Counted from the first letter of the stretch, positions 38,489 to 48,365 are shown. The stretch is DNA of 64,000 bases from Halioglobus sp. (GCA_002699145.1 PABK01000004.1:62001-126000), one strand, 5' to 3'. Numbers and translations are program-made. Notes: generated by a model not told the origin, from the sequence alone.

Positions 38489-38532
38489 TCGGTGAGATCC
38501 GGGTGCAACGATTGAAAAGGTCGAGAGTGACG

Positions 38533-40083
38533 ATGTTGACGAGACTGGCGACGATACTGATATTTCTGTCCACGACGTCCGCGGTGGCGGCGCAGCGACC
38601 CAATATCGTATTCATCATGTCCGATGACCACGCTGTGCGCGCTGTCAGCGCGTATGGCGACAGCCTGATGCCCACGCCGAACATCGATCGTATCGCCGCC
38701 AACGGCATGCGTTTCGATAGGGCCTATGTCGGCAACTCGATTTGCGGCCCGAGTCGGGCCACCATGCTGACCGGGTTGCACAGCCATGCCAACGGGTTTT
38801 ACAGCAACGAGTGGTCAGGACCCTTCGACGCCGCACAGCAAACCCTGCCGAAGTTGCTGCAGACTGCCGGTTACAACACCGCGGTGATCGGCAAATGGCA
38901 CCTGTACAGTGACCCGGTGGGTTTCGACCACTGGGAGGTCATTCACAACGCCTTCGAGCAGGGTACTTATTACAATCCGGAGTTCCGCAGTCCGGCGGGA
39001 GTGGAAAAAAGTACCGGCTACGTGGCCGAACTGGTCACCGACAAGGCAATCGACTGGCTGGACAGCGTGGCGGAGGCGCCGACGCCGTTTTTTCTCATCT
39101 ACAATCACAAGACGCCACACCGCAACTGGATGCCCGGCCCACAGGAGTTGCGCGACTGGCGGGAGGACGCGCAGGTGCCAGAGCCGGACACCCTGCTGCG
39201 CGACCTTGAAGGCCTGACCCGCGCGCGGCGCGAGGCGCGAATGTCGATCAGCGGCTACATGACCGACAACGATGTGAAGCTCAGCATGAGCGGTAACCTG
39301 ACAGACTCGCAGGCAGCACTGTGGGAGTCGGCTTTCGCTGACGGCAATCGCGCATTCGAGCAGGCAGATCTGTCGCGCGATGAGGAGATCCGCTGGAAAT
39401 ACCAGCGCTACATCAAGACCTATCTTGCCTCGGTGAAAAGTATGGATCGCGAGATCGGCCGTCTGCTGGATCACCTGGAGCAGAGTGGCCTGTCCGACAA
39501 TACCATCGTTGTCTACACCTCCGACCAGGGCTTTTTTCTCGGCGAGAACGGTTGGTTCGACAAGCGCTGGATGGACGAGGTGTCCTCGCGCGTGCCGCTG
39601 CTGGTGCAGTGGCCGCGGAAGGTGGAGGCTGGCAGCAGCAACGAGGCGCTGGTGCAGAATATCGACTTCGCCCCGACCCTCCTGGACGCCGCGGGGGTCC
39701 AGCCCGTGCGTCCCATGCACGGGGTGAGCCTGCTGCCGTTGCTGCTGGGCCAGCAGGCCGACTGGCAGCGCGACCTGTACTACCATTTCTACGAGAATCC
39801 CGGTTTTCACGGGGTCGCCAGGCACTACGGCATTCACACCGGGCGTTACAAGCTGGTGCATTACTACCGCAACCAGGAATGGGAGTTGTTCGATCTGCAA
39901 ACGGACCCCGCCGAACTGCGCAACCTCTACGGCCAGCCAGGCTACGACGAGCTGACCCGCGAGCTGGTACAGAGGCTGCGCGCGCTGCGCAGCCAGTACC
40001 AGGTGCCCGACGAGGACCCTCAGGTGCCGTGGTACCACGGCCTGCTGATACGCACCGTTGAGCAGCTGATGAGGTTGCTGTAG
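38533..40083 (+). CDS. Sulfatase (type I, formylglycine-dependent) 2
   Basis: A 516-residue sulfatase. Signal peptide (LATILIFLSTTSAVAA), metal motif IMSDDHAVRA, formylglycine motif CGPSR at Cys71, and the second half motif VVYTSDQGFFLGENGWFDKR, with YYHFYENPGFHGVARHYG near the end, as in many marine polysaccharide sulfatases of this kind. I use the ATG at 38533; a GTG at 38503 would add ten residues before the signal. The third sulfatase starts four bases after the stop. Confidence 0.92.
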   Translation: MLTRLATILIFLSTTSAVAAQRPNIVFIMSDDHAVRAVSAYGDSLMPTPNIDRIAANGMRFDRAYVGNSICGPSRATMLTGLHSHANGFYSNEWSGPFDAAQQTLPKLLQTAGYNTAVIGKWHLYSDPVGFDHWEVIHNAFEQGTYYNPEFRSPAGVEKSTGYVAELVTDKAIDWLDSVAEAPTPFFLIYNHKTPHRNWMPGPQELRDWREDAQVPEPDTLLRDLEGLTRARREARMSISGYMTDNDVKLSMSGNLTDSQAALWESAFADGNRAFEQADLSRDEEIRWKYQRYIKTYLASVKSMDREIGRLLDHLEQSGLSDNTIVVYTSDQGFFLGENGWFDKRWMDEVSSRVPLLVQWPRKVEAGSSNEALVQNIDFAPTLLDAAGVQPVRPMHGVSLLPLLLGQQADWQRDLYYHFYENPGFHGVARHYGIHTGRYKLVHYYRNQEWELFDLQTDPAELRNLYGQPGYDELTRELVQRLRALRSQYQVPDEDPQVPWYHGLLIRTVEQLMRLL

Positions 40084-40087
40084 CGCC

Positions 40088-41521
40088 ATGTGGCGATGCC
40101 GGGGAGGCAGGCTGCGCCGCTGGGCTGTTCTGGCCCTGCTGCCCCTGGTCTACCTGCCCGGCACTGCGTCTGCCGGGCCCGCGCCCGCGCGGCCCAATAT
40201 CATTCTTATCCTGGCCGATGATATCGGCGCCGAAGCCGTGGGCGCCTATGGCGGCGAATCCTACCGCACGCCGCAGATCGATCGCCTGGCCGCCGATGGC
40301 CTGCGCTTCGAACATGGCCACGCGCAACCGCTGTGTACGCCCTCGCGGGTGAAGATCATGACGGGGCAGTACAACTTCCGCAATTACCGTCATTTCGGCC
40401 ACCTCGACCCGGGAGAGACCACGTTCGCCCACCTGCTGCGCGAGGCCGGCTACAGCACCGCGGTTGCCGGCAAGTGGCAGTTGTTCGATAACCGTTTCGA
40501 GGACATACAGGGTTCCCTGCCGGCCGGTGCCGGATTCGAGGACTACCTTGTCTGGCAACTGACCAGCGCGCAGCGCGGCTCGCGCTACTGGGCGCCCCTG
40601 CTGGACCACAACGGCGCGGTGACACAACACGGCGCAGAAGCGTTCGGTCCGGCGCTGGTCAACGATTTCGTACTGCGCTACATCGAGGCGCACCGCGATA
40701 GCCCGTTTTTGCTCTACTACCCCATGCTGCTGCCGCACGCTCCCTGGGTGACCACCCCGGATATGCGCGACGACACGGTCGATGAGCAGGCGCGCTTCGC
40801 CGCCATGGTCGCCTACATGGACAAGCTGGTCGGCAGGGTGCGCGCTACCGTAGAGGCGTCCGGACTGGCGCAGAATACGCTGATACTGTTCATCGGCGAC
40901 AATGGCACCGGCCGCGATATCCGCAGCCGTTACCTGGGTGAGTCGGTGCGCGGCGCCAAGGGCAGGACGCTGAACACGGGGACACGAGTACCCTTCATCG
41001 CCTGGGGGCCCGGCCTGGTGTCGCCCGGACGCGTCAGCGACAGCCTGGTCAACCTCAACGACGTCCTGCCGACCCTGCTCGAGGCGGCGGGACTGGTATC
41101 GCCGGCGGCCTATCCGGGAGATGGCGTCAGTCTGCTGGACGAACTGCGCGGCGCAGGCGAGATCGCGCGGCGCAATATTTTCATTCACTACGAACCGCGC
41201 TGGCCGACCAGCCGTCCGGCGCGCTACGCCTTCGACCGGCGCTGGAAGCTGTACGAAGGCGGGGGGTTTTACGATATGCGGGCGGACCCGCTGGAGAGGC
41301 GCTCCCTCGCACCCGGTGACCTGGACCGGGAGGGGCTGGTTGCCTACCGCGCCCTGCAGGCGAGAATTCGCAGCATGCCCGGGGAATTGCAGGACAGTGG
41401 CCTTTGGTGGCCGCCCGTAGGGCTGGTACTGGTTGTGCTGGCGCTGTTCCTGGTCACACTGGTGTTCTGGGGGGGCGCGAAACTGCTTGCGCGATTACAT
41501 TCCCACGGAGGTTCTCCATGA
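40088..41521 (+). CDS. Sulfatase (type I) 3 with C-terminal membrane anchor
   Basis: A 477-residue sulfatase with a signal peptide (WAVLALLPLVYLPGTASA), metal motif ILADDIGAEAVG, formylglycine motif CTPSR at Cys83, and the expected FIGDNGTGRDI. Unlike its two neighbours it ends in a hydrophobic helix (VGLVLVVLALFLVTLVFWGG, about residues 444-463), so it should be fixed to the inner membrane, facing the periplasm. The stop overlaps the start of the DUF3604 gene. None of the three has a maturation enzyme (FGE or anSME) in the window. Confidence 0.9.
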   Translation: MWRCRGGRLRRWAVLALLPLVYLPGTASAGPAPARPNIILILADDIGAEAVGAYGGESYRTPQIDRLAADGLRFEHGHAQPLCTPSRVKIMTGQYNFRNYRHFGHLDPGETTFAHLLREAGYSTAVAGKWQLFDNRFEDIQGSLPAGAGFEDYLVWQLTSAQRGSRYWAPLLDHNGAVTQHGAEAFGPALVNDFVLRYIEAHRDSPFLLYYPMLLPHAPWVTTPDMRDDTVDEQARFAAMVAYMDKLVGRVRATVEASGLAQNTLILFIGDNGTGRDIRSRYLGESVRGAKGRTLNTGTRVPFIAWGPGLVSPGRVSDSLVNLNDVLPTLLEAAGLVSPAAYPGDGVSLLDELRGAGEIARRNIFIHYEPRWPTSRPARYAFDRRWKLYEGGGFYDMRADPLERRSLAPGDLDREGLVAYRALQARIRSMPGELQDSGLWWPPVGLVLVVLALFLVTLVFWGGAKLLARLHSHGGSP

Positions 41522-43608
41522 TCAAGAAGGTACTGCTCGGCCTGGCCGCGCTGCTGCTGCTGATTTTCTGCTGGCTGCACGCACTGGGCAGCGGCTGGCT
41601 GGGCGGCGAACCCTGGCAGTCCGCGCCCGTGGTGCAGGAGCCGCGGCCGGCAGACACCGTGGCGGACGCTACACAGCAGATTCTCTTCGGCGACCTGCAC
41701 ACCCATACCAACTATTCCATCGACGCCTACCTGTTCAACACCGCGTTGATGAAAGACGTCGGCGTCACCACGCCCGCGGATGCCTGTGATTTCGCGCGTT
41801 ATTGTTCCGCACTGGATTTCTGGAGCATCAATGACCATGCCGAAGGGCTGACGCCGCGCGTCTGGGCCGACACGGTGGACGCCATTCGACAGTGCAACGC
41901 CGTGGCCGGGGACCCGGCGCATCCCGATATGGTCTCCTTCGTCGGCTGGGAGTGGTCCAACAGCGAGCGCGATGACGCGCCCAGCCATTACGGCCACAAA
42001 AACGTGATTTTTCGCACCTGGGAGGAGGGGCAGACGCCGCGCCGGCCCATCGCCTCGCGCGACCAGTACATACTCGCCCAGGCCCCCGCCTTTGTCTACG
42101 GCCTGATGAGCCTGGCGGAGGAGCCTGGCGCGGTGGCCGATTTCGGCTGGTATGCCGCCGAGTCACGCGGCGTGGCGGCCTGCCCCGAGGGGGTCAGGAC
42201 TACCGACCTGCCGGCGGACTGTCGCGAGGTCGCCCTGACGCCCACGGCGCTGTATCGCAAGCTGGACGAATGGGGCTACGACAGCATGGTGATTCCCCAT
42301 GGCCTGGCCTGGGGCACCACCAATCACCTGGACGCGGACTTCCGCAACCAGCTCGACGAGTACCGGCAGCGCTACGAAGTCCTGCTGGAGTCCTATTCCG
42401 GTCACGGCAACTCCGAGCGCTTCGAGGATTTCCGGCGCGTGGCCTACGATGACTCGGGGGTCGCCTATTGCCCGCCGGCAACGGAAAACTTCACGCCCTG
42501 CTGCCGCCGCGCCGGGGACCTGGTGCGCCGTGACTGCCCGGACCCTATGGCTCAGGCCTGTGAGCAGAGCGTACAACAGGCCATGGCGGCGCACGCCGCC
42601 GCGGGGCCGGTCGCAGGTCGCAAGCTGCTTCCCGACGCGACACTGGACGACTGGGCCGCCTGCGGGCAGTTGCGCAACAGCTTCCAGCCGGCGTCCATGT
42701 ATGTGCCGCGCCAGTCCGCGCAGTACAACCTCGCCCTGGGTTTTGACCAGCAGGGCAGGCCGGCACGCGCCCGCTTCGGCCTCATCGGTTCATCGGACAA
42801 TCATCTCGCCCGGCCCGGCAACAGTTTCAAGGAAACCGACCGCTTGCTGTACAGCGACCACAAACAGTTCAGCGGCGAGCCGTCCTGGTCGTATCGGGCC
42901 GACAGGGAGTCGAACGGATTCTATTACACCGGCGGCCTGGTGGCGGTGCACGCCCGCGGTCGGCACCGCGACGCGGTGTGGGACGCCCTGGCCCAGCGCC
43001 GTGTCTACGCCACCTCCGGCGACCGCATGCTGGTCTGGTTTGACCTGCTCAATGGCCCGGCGGGGGAGGCCCCGATGGGCTCGGAAGTGGCCATGCAGGA
43101 AACACCGAAATTTCGTGTGCGCGCCCTGGGCGCCCTGGAACAGCAACCGGGTTGCCCGGACTACGCGGTGGCCGCCCTGGGCCGTGAGCGCATAGCGTCA
43201 CTGTGCGGGGGCGAATGTTACCGGCCCGGCAACCGCCGCAAGGCCATCACCCGCATTGAAATCGTGCGCATTCGTCCGCAGGTGAGCGCGGCTGAGCCCG
43301 TGGCGCCCCTGATCGAGCACCGCTGGCGCGTCTTCACGTGCGCCGCGGACGGGGAGGGCTGCGAGGTCGAGTTCGAGGATACGGAGTACGCCGGTGCGGC
43401 GAGACCGGCGCTGTACTACGCGCGGGTGATCCAGGAGGCCGAGCCGCTGATCGGCGGCGACCCTTTCGGTTGTGAATACGACGCCGAGGGCAACTGCCTG
43501 CGGCGGCGCTACTGTATCGACGAGGTGGCCACGGCCGACAACAATTGCCTGGCCAGGGCCGAGCCGCGCGCCTGGACCTCGCCCATCTACCTGGAGCCCG
43601 GGGGCTGA
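41518..43608 (+). CDS. DUF3604 family exported protein
   Basis: A 696-residue DUF3604 protein. The N-terminus is a membrane anchor or uncleaved signal (VLLGLAALLLLIFCWLHALG). The family start FGDLHTHTNYSIDAYLF resembles the metal site of PHP-type phosphoesterases (His61, His63), and further His/Asp/Glu motifs follow (SINDHAE, VGWEWSN, GSSDNHLARPG). Many cysteines suggest a disulfide-rich periplasmic protein. DUF3604 genes often neighbour sulfatases in marine bacteria; the reaction is not established. GGAGG precedes the ATG, and the start overlaps the third sulfatase. Confidence 0.85.
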   Translation: MIKKVLLGLAALLLLIFCWLHALGSGWLGGEPWQSAPVVQEPRPADTVADATQQILFGDLHTHTNYSIDAYLFNTALMKDVGVTTPADACDFARYCSALDFWSINDHAEGLTPRVWADTVDAIRQCNAVAGDPAHPDMVSFVGWEWSNSERDDAPSHYGHKNVIFRTWEEGQTPRRPIASRDQYILAQAPAFVYGLMSLAEEPGAVADFGWYAAESRGVAACPEGVRTTDLPADCREVALTPTALYRKLDEWGYDSMVIPHGLAWGTTNHLDADFRNQLDEYRQRYEVLLESYSGHGNSERFEDFRRVAYDDSGVAYCPPATENFTPCCRRAGDLVRRDCPDPMAQACEQSVQQAMAAHAAAGPVAGRKLLPDATLDDWAACGQLRNSFQPASMYVPRQSAQYNLALGFDQQGRPARARFGLIGSSDNHLARPGNSFKETDRLLYSDHKQFSGEPSWSYRADRESNGFYYTGGLVAVHARGRHRDAVWDALAQRRVYATSGDRMLVWFDLLNGPAGEAPMGSEVAMQETPKFRVRALGALEQQPGCPDYAVAALGRERIASLCGGECYRPGNRRKAITRIEIVRIRPQVSAAEPVAPLIEHRWRVFTCAADGEGCEVEFEDTEYAGAARPALYYARVIQEAEPLIGGDPFGCEYDAEGNCLRRRYCIDEVATADNNCLARAEPRAWTSPIYLEPGG

Positions 43609-43801
43609 GCGGCGGCATGTGCGCGCGGCGGCCAGGCGCCTCCCCGGGCACCCCGACAGGCCACCCCGTCGCGGTTCAATGGGCTGGACCCCCTGCGCGG
43701 GAAAGCGCCGTCGGCGTCGTCCAGCGCCGCTTTGCCTTGATTCCCGCAGCGTCATTGATAACACTTGGCGCTCCTTGGGAATAGCCGAAATGGAGTCAGC
43801 G

Positions 43802-44902
43802 ATGAGCATGACAGACGCCGAAAAACGTGTGCAGAGCGGAGCCGCCTGGGACGAATTTTGCGACGCCCTGAAGGACGCAGGCAAGATCATTCGCAGCGAG
43901 AAGGCGCCACAGGACCCCTTCAACCAGGCCGAGGGCTATCGTTACCTGGCGCGCCTGTTGCGCGGGGGACTGGAAAGCTTCCTGGAGTACCGCGACCCCA
44001 TGTTCCCGCAGCTGCGCTGTGGCGCGCACGAGACCATCAAGCTGGGCGCCGACAACCCGGACAACCGCTACGAAAGCGCACCGATCAATCCCGCCTACGA
44101 CTATCGCATCACCGGCACCCGCGGTACGGTAAACTACCTGGGTATCAGCTCGATTATCAATCGCTATGCCGTGGACGGCACGATGGAAGTCACCGGGCAT
44201 ATCGATCACCGGCAAATGGAACTGGGCCCGGACGGAGAGCTGGAGATCATCCTGAGCAGGGAGGAAAAACCGGGCAACTGGTTACCGCTGGGCGAGTCGA
44301 CCAACTCCATCACGGTGCGCCAGACCTTCCAGGACCGGGTCAACGAGAAGCGCGCCGAGCTGAAGATCGAGCGCATCGGCGCCAGCGACGACCGCCCCGA
44401 GCCCCTTACCGCCGAAAAGCTGGAGCGTGGCCTGCAGGGCGCGGTGATGTTCGTGCAGGGTTCGGCGAAAATGTTCGAGGACTGGGCGGAGAGTTTCCTG
44501 CCCACGCTCAACGAACTGCCGCCGGCGGACCAGGACTACTGCCAGTCGATTGGCGGCGATCCGAACATCTTCTACTTTCACAGCGCCTGGGAGTTGGAGG
44601 AGGACGAGGTGTTCATCATCGAGGCGCCGGAGATTCCCGAGTGCCAGACCTGGAACTTCCAGCTGGACAACTGGTGGATGGAATCCCTGGACTACCGTCA
44701 CCACAAGATCCACGTGAACAAGCACACCGCCCACTACGAGCCGGATGGCAGCGTGCGCGTGGTCGTGTCGCACACCGACCCGGGCGTTCCCAACTGGATC
44801 GAGACGGCCGGGCACCGCATGGGCACCATGTGCTGGCGCTGGATCGGCGCGCAGCGGCACCCCACGCTGAATACGCGTGTGGCGAAACTGGCGGACCTGT
44901 AG
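43802..44902 (+). CDS. DUF1214 domain-containing protein
   Basis: A 366-residue protein. The C-terminal third matches the DUF1214 type (FQLDNWWMESLDYRHHK and NKHTAHYEPDGSVRVVVSHT). The N-terminal part is helical, with RYLARLLRGGLESFLEY. No signal peptide or membrane segment. I use the ATG at 43802, six bases after TGGAG; ATGs at 43790 and 43808 are alternatives. The sulfotransferase gene begins at the base after the stop, so the two are one unit; function is unknown. The 193-base gap upstream shows only a weak promoter-like TTGCCT/TTGATA. Confidence 0.8.
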   Translation: MSMTDAEKRVQSGAAWDEFCDALKDAGKIIRSEKAPQDPFNQAEGYRYLARLLRGGLESFLEYRDPMFPQLRCGAHETIKLGADNPDNRYESAPINPAYDYRITGTRGTVNYLGISSIINRYAVDGTMEVTGHIDHRQMELGPDGELEIILSREEKPGNWLPLGESTNSITVRQTFQDRVNEKRAELKIERIGASDDRPEPLTAEKLERGLQGAVMFVQGSAKMFEDWAESFLPTLNELPPADQDYCQSIGGDPNIFYFHSAWELEEDEVFIIEAPEIPECQTWNFQLDNWWMESLDYRHHKIHVNKHTAHYEPDGSVRVVVSHTDPGVPNWIETAGHRMGTMCWRWIGAQRHPTLNTRVAKLADL

Positions 44903-46066
44903 ATGACGAACGAGGTTACTTTTGTCGCCGATGAGCTGATCGACGAGGCGCAACAACAGACCGGTTTCGAGGATTTCGGCGCCCTGCCGTACCGCGAGGG
45001 ACTGGAAGCGCTGCTGGCGACCTACGACCGCAACGTTCGCGACCCGGCCGGGCGCGATCGCTGCCGGCAGCGGGTGGTCATGCAACTGGCCACGCGGCTG
45101 AAGTGCGAGAATGCCTTCAAGACAATCCCGCAGTACGCCGAGGAGGCCGTGACGGCCCCGGTGTTCGTCACCGGCCTGCCGCGTTCCGGCACGTCCGCGC
45201 TGCTCAACCTGCTGGTCGCCGCGCCGGAAAATCGTGGCCTGCTGCAGTGGGAGGTGCAGTTCCCGGATCCCTGGCCGGGCAGCCAGCCCGGAGAGGAGGA
45301 TCCGCGCTATCCCTTCCTGGTGAAAGCCCTGGAGGAATCGCGCAACTCGGATTTCGCCAAGATCCACTTCGTCGATGCCGATACGCCGGAAGAGTGCGTA
45401 CTACTGCATGCCTACGCGTTCAACGGCGTGCAACTGGGCTTCGAGATCATGCTCGAACCCTATCGCTCCTGGCTGCTACAGCAGGACCTTGCTCCCATGT
45501 ACGCCTACCAGAAGAAGCAGATGCAGATGCTCTCCTGGCGCCGCCCGGGCGGGCAGTGGATGCTCAAGGCCCCGGCGCACATGTGGGGCATCGACGCCAT
45601 CCTCGAGGTGTTCCCGGATGCGCGCTTCGTCTGGTGCCACCGCGATCCACAGAAAGTCGTGCCCTCCATCAACAGCATGAACAAGGTGGTCATGAACATG
45701 TACGCCGGGGACTTCAGTCACCTGGATGCGGGCGAGATTGGCAGGGCGGTGATGGACTGGTACGCGATGTCCCTGCAGCAGGGGCTCGCCATGCGCGACA
45801 AACTGCCGCCGGAACTGTTCGTGGATATGTCACAGCGCGAGTTCGTCGACGACCCCATGAGCGTGGTGCGGCGCGTCTACGCGGCCTTTAACATGGAGCT
45901 GGCGGAGGAGTCCCGGGCGGCCCTGCAGGCGCACATTGACGCCAACCCCAAGGGCAAGCACGGCAAGCACGAATACGACCTGGCGGAATACGGCCTGACC
46001 GCGGATCTCATCGCGGAGCGTTTCGCCTTCTACACCGGCGACCAGCGCTGGCCGATTTCCGACTAG
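44903..46066 (+). CDS. Sulfotransferase-family protein
   Basis: A 387-residue protein of the bacterial Sulfotransfer_3 type. The PAPS 5'-phosphosulfate loop is VFVTGLPRSGTSALLNLL; the 3'-phosphate-binding region is around RFVWCHRDPQKVVPSINSM. The rest (WMLKAPAHMWGIDAILEVFP) is typical. Such proteins transfer sulfate from PAPS to hydroxyl groups of lipids, sterols or carbohydrates; the acceptor here is unknown. It directly follows the DUF1214 gene and converges with the TonB receptor seven bases away. Confidence 0.88.
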   Translation: MTNEVTFVADELIDEAQQQTGFEDFGALPYREGLEALLATYDRNVRDPAGRDRCRQRVVMQLATRLKCENAFKTIPQYAEEAVTAPVFVTGLPRSGTSALLNLLVAAPENRGLLQWEVQFPDPWPGSQPGEEDPRYPFLVKALEESRNSDFAKIHFVDADTPEECVLLHAYAFNGVQLGFEIMLEPYRSWLLQQDLAPMYAYQKKQMQMLSWRRPGGQWMLKAPAHMWGIDAILEVFPDARFVWCHRDPQKVVPSINSMNKVVMNMYAGDFSHLDAGEIGRAVMDWYAMSLQQGLAMRDKLPPELFVDMSQREFVDDPMSVVRRVYAAFNMELAEESRAALQAHIDANPKGKHGKHEYDLAEYGLTADLIAERFAFYTGDQRWPISD

Positions 46067-46073
46067 GCGCGAC

Positions 46074-48365
46074 TTACTCGAACGCGTACTCCAGCGTCAC
46101 GCCGTAGGTGCGCGGGTCGCCGAAGGTGGCCAGCGCCAGCAGCCCCAGGTCGTCGAAAGCGGCCTGGCGGATATTGCCCACGTGGTACTCGTCATCCAGC
46201 AGGTTGTTGCCCCACAGGGTGACGCGCAGCGTGCCCAGTTTGTCGCCCAATTGCAGTTGCGTCAACGACAGCGTGGCGTTCACCAGGTTGCGGTCGGAGA
46301 GCTCGCCGGCGGGCAGCTGCACGCCGCCCAGCGACTCGTCCTGGTACTGGTAGTTGACGTTGGCATTGAGCGCACCGAAGGACAGCGGGTAGCTGTAGTC
46401 CAGGGCCGCGGTGAAGCTGTGCTGTGGCGCCAGCGCCAGTTCGTCGGTGAGTTGTTCCTCCACCAGTGACAGGCCCGTTGGCGAACTGTCGTCGATCTGT
46501 TGGTAAGTGATGGAACCCGGGCCGAATTTCGTATCCAGGTAGCCGTAACTCAGCGTGCCCACCAGCGACTCGGTAATGGCCAGGGAAAAATCCAGTTCGA
46601 TGCCGCTGATGTCGGCGTCGTCGATGTTGATGAAGTCGCGCTCACCGGGGTTGCGCCCGGTCTGTACGCTCTGCTGGTAGCCCTCGAATTCCATATAGAA
46701 CACCGCGGCGTTCAGGCGTGCCCGGCTGTCGAGAAAATCGCCCTTGAAGCCCAACTCGTAGGACACCAGGTCCTCCGGGTCGAAGCCGTTGCGAAAGTTG
46801 TCCAGTGAACTGGAGCGCTGGCTGGTGCCGCCGGCCTTGTACGCGGTGACGACCTTGGCGTAGACGTTGGACAGGGCATTGAGGTCGTACTCCACGGTGA
46901 AAGACGGGTTGAACTCGTCGAAATCCTGGTCGTAGTCGGCGACGAAAGCGGGGACCGTGGTGGGGGCGCCGGCGAAACCGTAGGACACCCGCGTGTTGTT
47001 GCGCGAAGCCTTGCGATTGTCATCCGAATAACGCGCGCCGAGGGTGAAGTGCCAGTCCTCGAGCTTGCGCGGGGTCCACGTCGCCTGGCCGAAAAGGGCG
47101 ATGGACGTGTTCTCCGTCGAGGTGTAGTCAATGATGCCGCCGGGCGGCACGGCCTCGGAGCCGTTGCTGTTGCCGGCGCTGTTGTCCTCCTCTGAGTCGT
47201 CCTCGTAGTAGTACAGGCCCGCTACCCAGGTGAGGTGATCGCTATCGCCCAGCAGTTGCAGTTCCTGGGAAAACTGGTTGAAGGTAGTGTCGGATATGCC
47301 GTTGACGATACTGTAGGCGCCAAACAGCGACACCGTGGGCGCCTGCGCTGTCTGGTTGAAAGCGTTGACATCGCGGTAGCCGGTGATGGAGCGCAGCTGC
47401 AAGGTGTCGCTCAACTCCCAGGCCAGGTCCAGGGTGTGGGCCTGTATCTCCACATCGCCCTTGACCTCCTGGTCGAAGGAGGTCGCATCGTCCAGGCGGT
47501 CCTGCGACACGTCCACGGGCATGCCGCGGGCGTCCAGGGCGGGGTTGGCGAAGCTGATGACAGCCGAGGCCGGTGCGTCGGGGTCGAAACGCAGGATTTG
47601 CGACAGGCGCGAAGTGTCCTTGATGTTCGAGTGCTCGAACTTGTAATCCAGGGTCGCGTCGCCGTTCACATCCCAGTGAAAATCAGCGGTGACGTTGTCG
47701 CGATCCTCAATGCCCCAGTCCTCGCCAGCCCCGTCGTTGTCGGTGATGCCGTCGCGCTCGGAGTAGGCGTAGGCCAGCTTCAGTGCGGTGCTGTCGGTGA
47801 GCGGCAAATTGAGGATCGAGCGCGAGCGCAGCGTGTCGTAGTTGCCCGCCGTCAGGCGCTGGCGAAAATTCAGCAGCCCCGGCTCGGCGCGGTTGGTGAC
47901 CAGGTTGATGGCGCCGCCGGTGGCATTGCGCCCGTACAGAGTGCCCTGCGGGCCGCGCAACACCTCGACGCGATTGATATCGGCGGTCTCGAACGCGGTG
48001 CCCACCGAGGAACCGATATACACGCCGTCCATATACAGCGCCACCGACGGGTCCTGGGTGACCTGTACGTCGTTCTGGCCCACGCCGCGGATGAACAGGC
48101 GTACGGTGGTCGACGCCCCGGTGAACTCGTTGACCACCACGTTGGGAACTTTCGAGGCCAGCCCCTTGATATCGTACACGCCCATTTTTTCCAGGGTGTT
48201 CTCGTCGAAAGCGGCGATGGATATGGGCACGTCCTGTATCGATTCTGCGCGTTTCTCCGCGGTGACGATCACCTCTTCCAGTACGGGTATGCTCCAGGCT
48301 GTCAGGGGCATAACCAGCAGTGCGCCACAGGCCATGCCCAGGCGCGTGCGTGTCGTGTGCAACAT
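46074..48365 (-). CDS. TonB-dependent outer-membrane receptor
   Basis: A 763-residue TonB-dependent receptor. Signal peptide (MACGALLVMPLTAWS), TonB-box-like LEEVIVTAEKRAES, plug with RGVGQNDVQVTQDPSVALYM and VLRGPQGTLYGRNATGGAI, barrel to a C-terminal YGVTLEYAFE. Its plug is very close to that of the receptor at 25466-27670, so the two are paralogues. The gene is divergent from the E1-E2 dehydrogenase operon across 282 bases. GAGG precedes the start. Ligand unknown. Confidence 0.92.
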   Translation of the reverse strand: MLHTTRTRLGMACGALLVMPLTAWSIPVLEEVIVTAEKRAESIQDVPISIAAFDENTLEKMGVYDIKGLASKVPNVVVNEFTGASTTVRLFIRGVGQNDVQVTQDPSVALYMDGVYIGSSVGTAFETADINRVEVLRGPQGTLYGRNATGGAINLVTNRAEPGLLNFRQRLTAGNYDTLRSRSILNLPLTDSTALKLAYAYSERDGITDNDGAGEDWGIEDRDNVTADFHWDVNGDATLDYKFEHSNIKDTSRLSQILRFDPDAPASAVISFANPALDARGMPVDVSQDRLDDATSFDQEVKGDVEIQAHTLDLAWELSDTLQLRSITGYRDVNAFNQTAQAPTVSLFGAYSIVNGISDTTFNQFSQELQLLGDSDHLTWVAGLYYYEDDSEEDNSAGNSNGSEAVPPGGIIDYTSTENTSIALFGQATWTPRKLEDWHFTLGARYSDDNRKASRNNTRVSYGFAGAPTTVPAFVADYDQDFDEFNPSFTVEYDLNALSNVYAKVVTAYKAGGTSQRSSSLDNFRNGFDPEDLVSYELGFKGDFLDSRARLNAAVFYMEFEGYQQSVQTGRNPGERDFINIDDADISGIELDFSLAITESLVGTLSYGYLDTKFGPGSITYQQIDDSSPTGLSLVEEQLTDELALAPQHSFTAALDYSYPLSFGALNANVNYQYQDESLGGVQLPAGELSDRNLVNATLSLTQLQLGDKLGTLRVTLWGNNLLDDEYHVGNIRQAAFDDLGLLALATFGDPRTYGVTLEYAFE

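Noticed and set aside
43733-43761. Promoter-like TTGCCT/TTGATA before the DUF1214 gene
   Set aside because: Both hexamers are poor matches and no other sign of a start supports it.
43545-43784. Short frame in the gap before the DUF1214 gene
   Set aside because: Overlaps the end of DUF3604, is Pro/Arg/Ala-rich and has no ribosome site.
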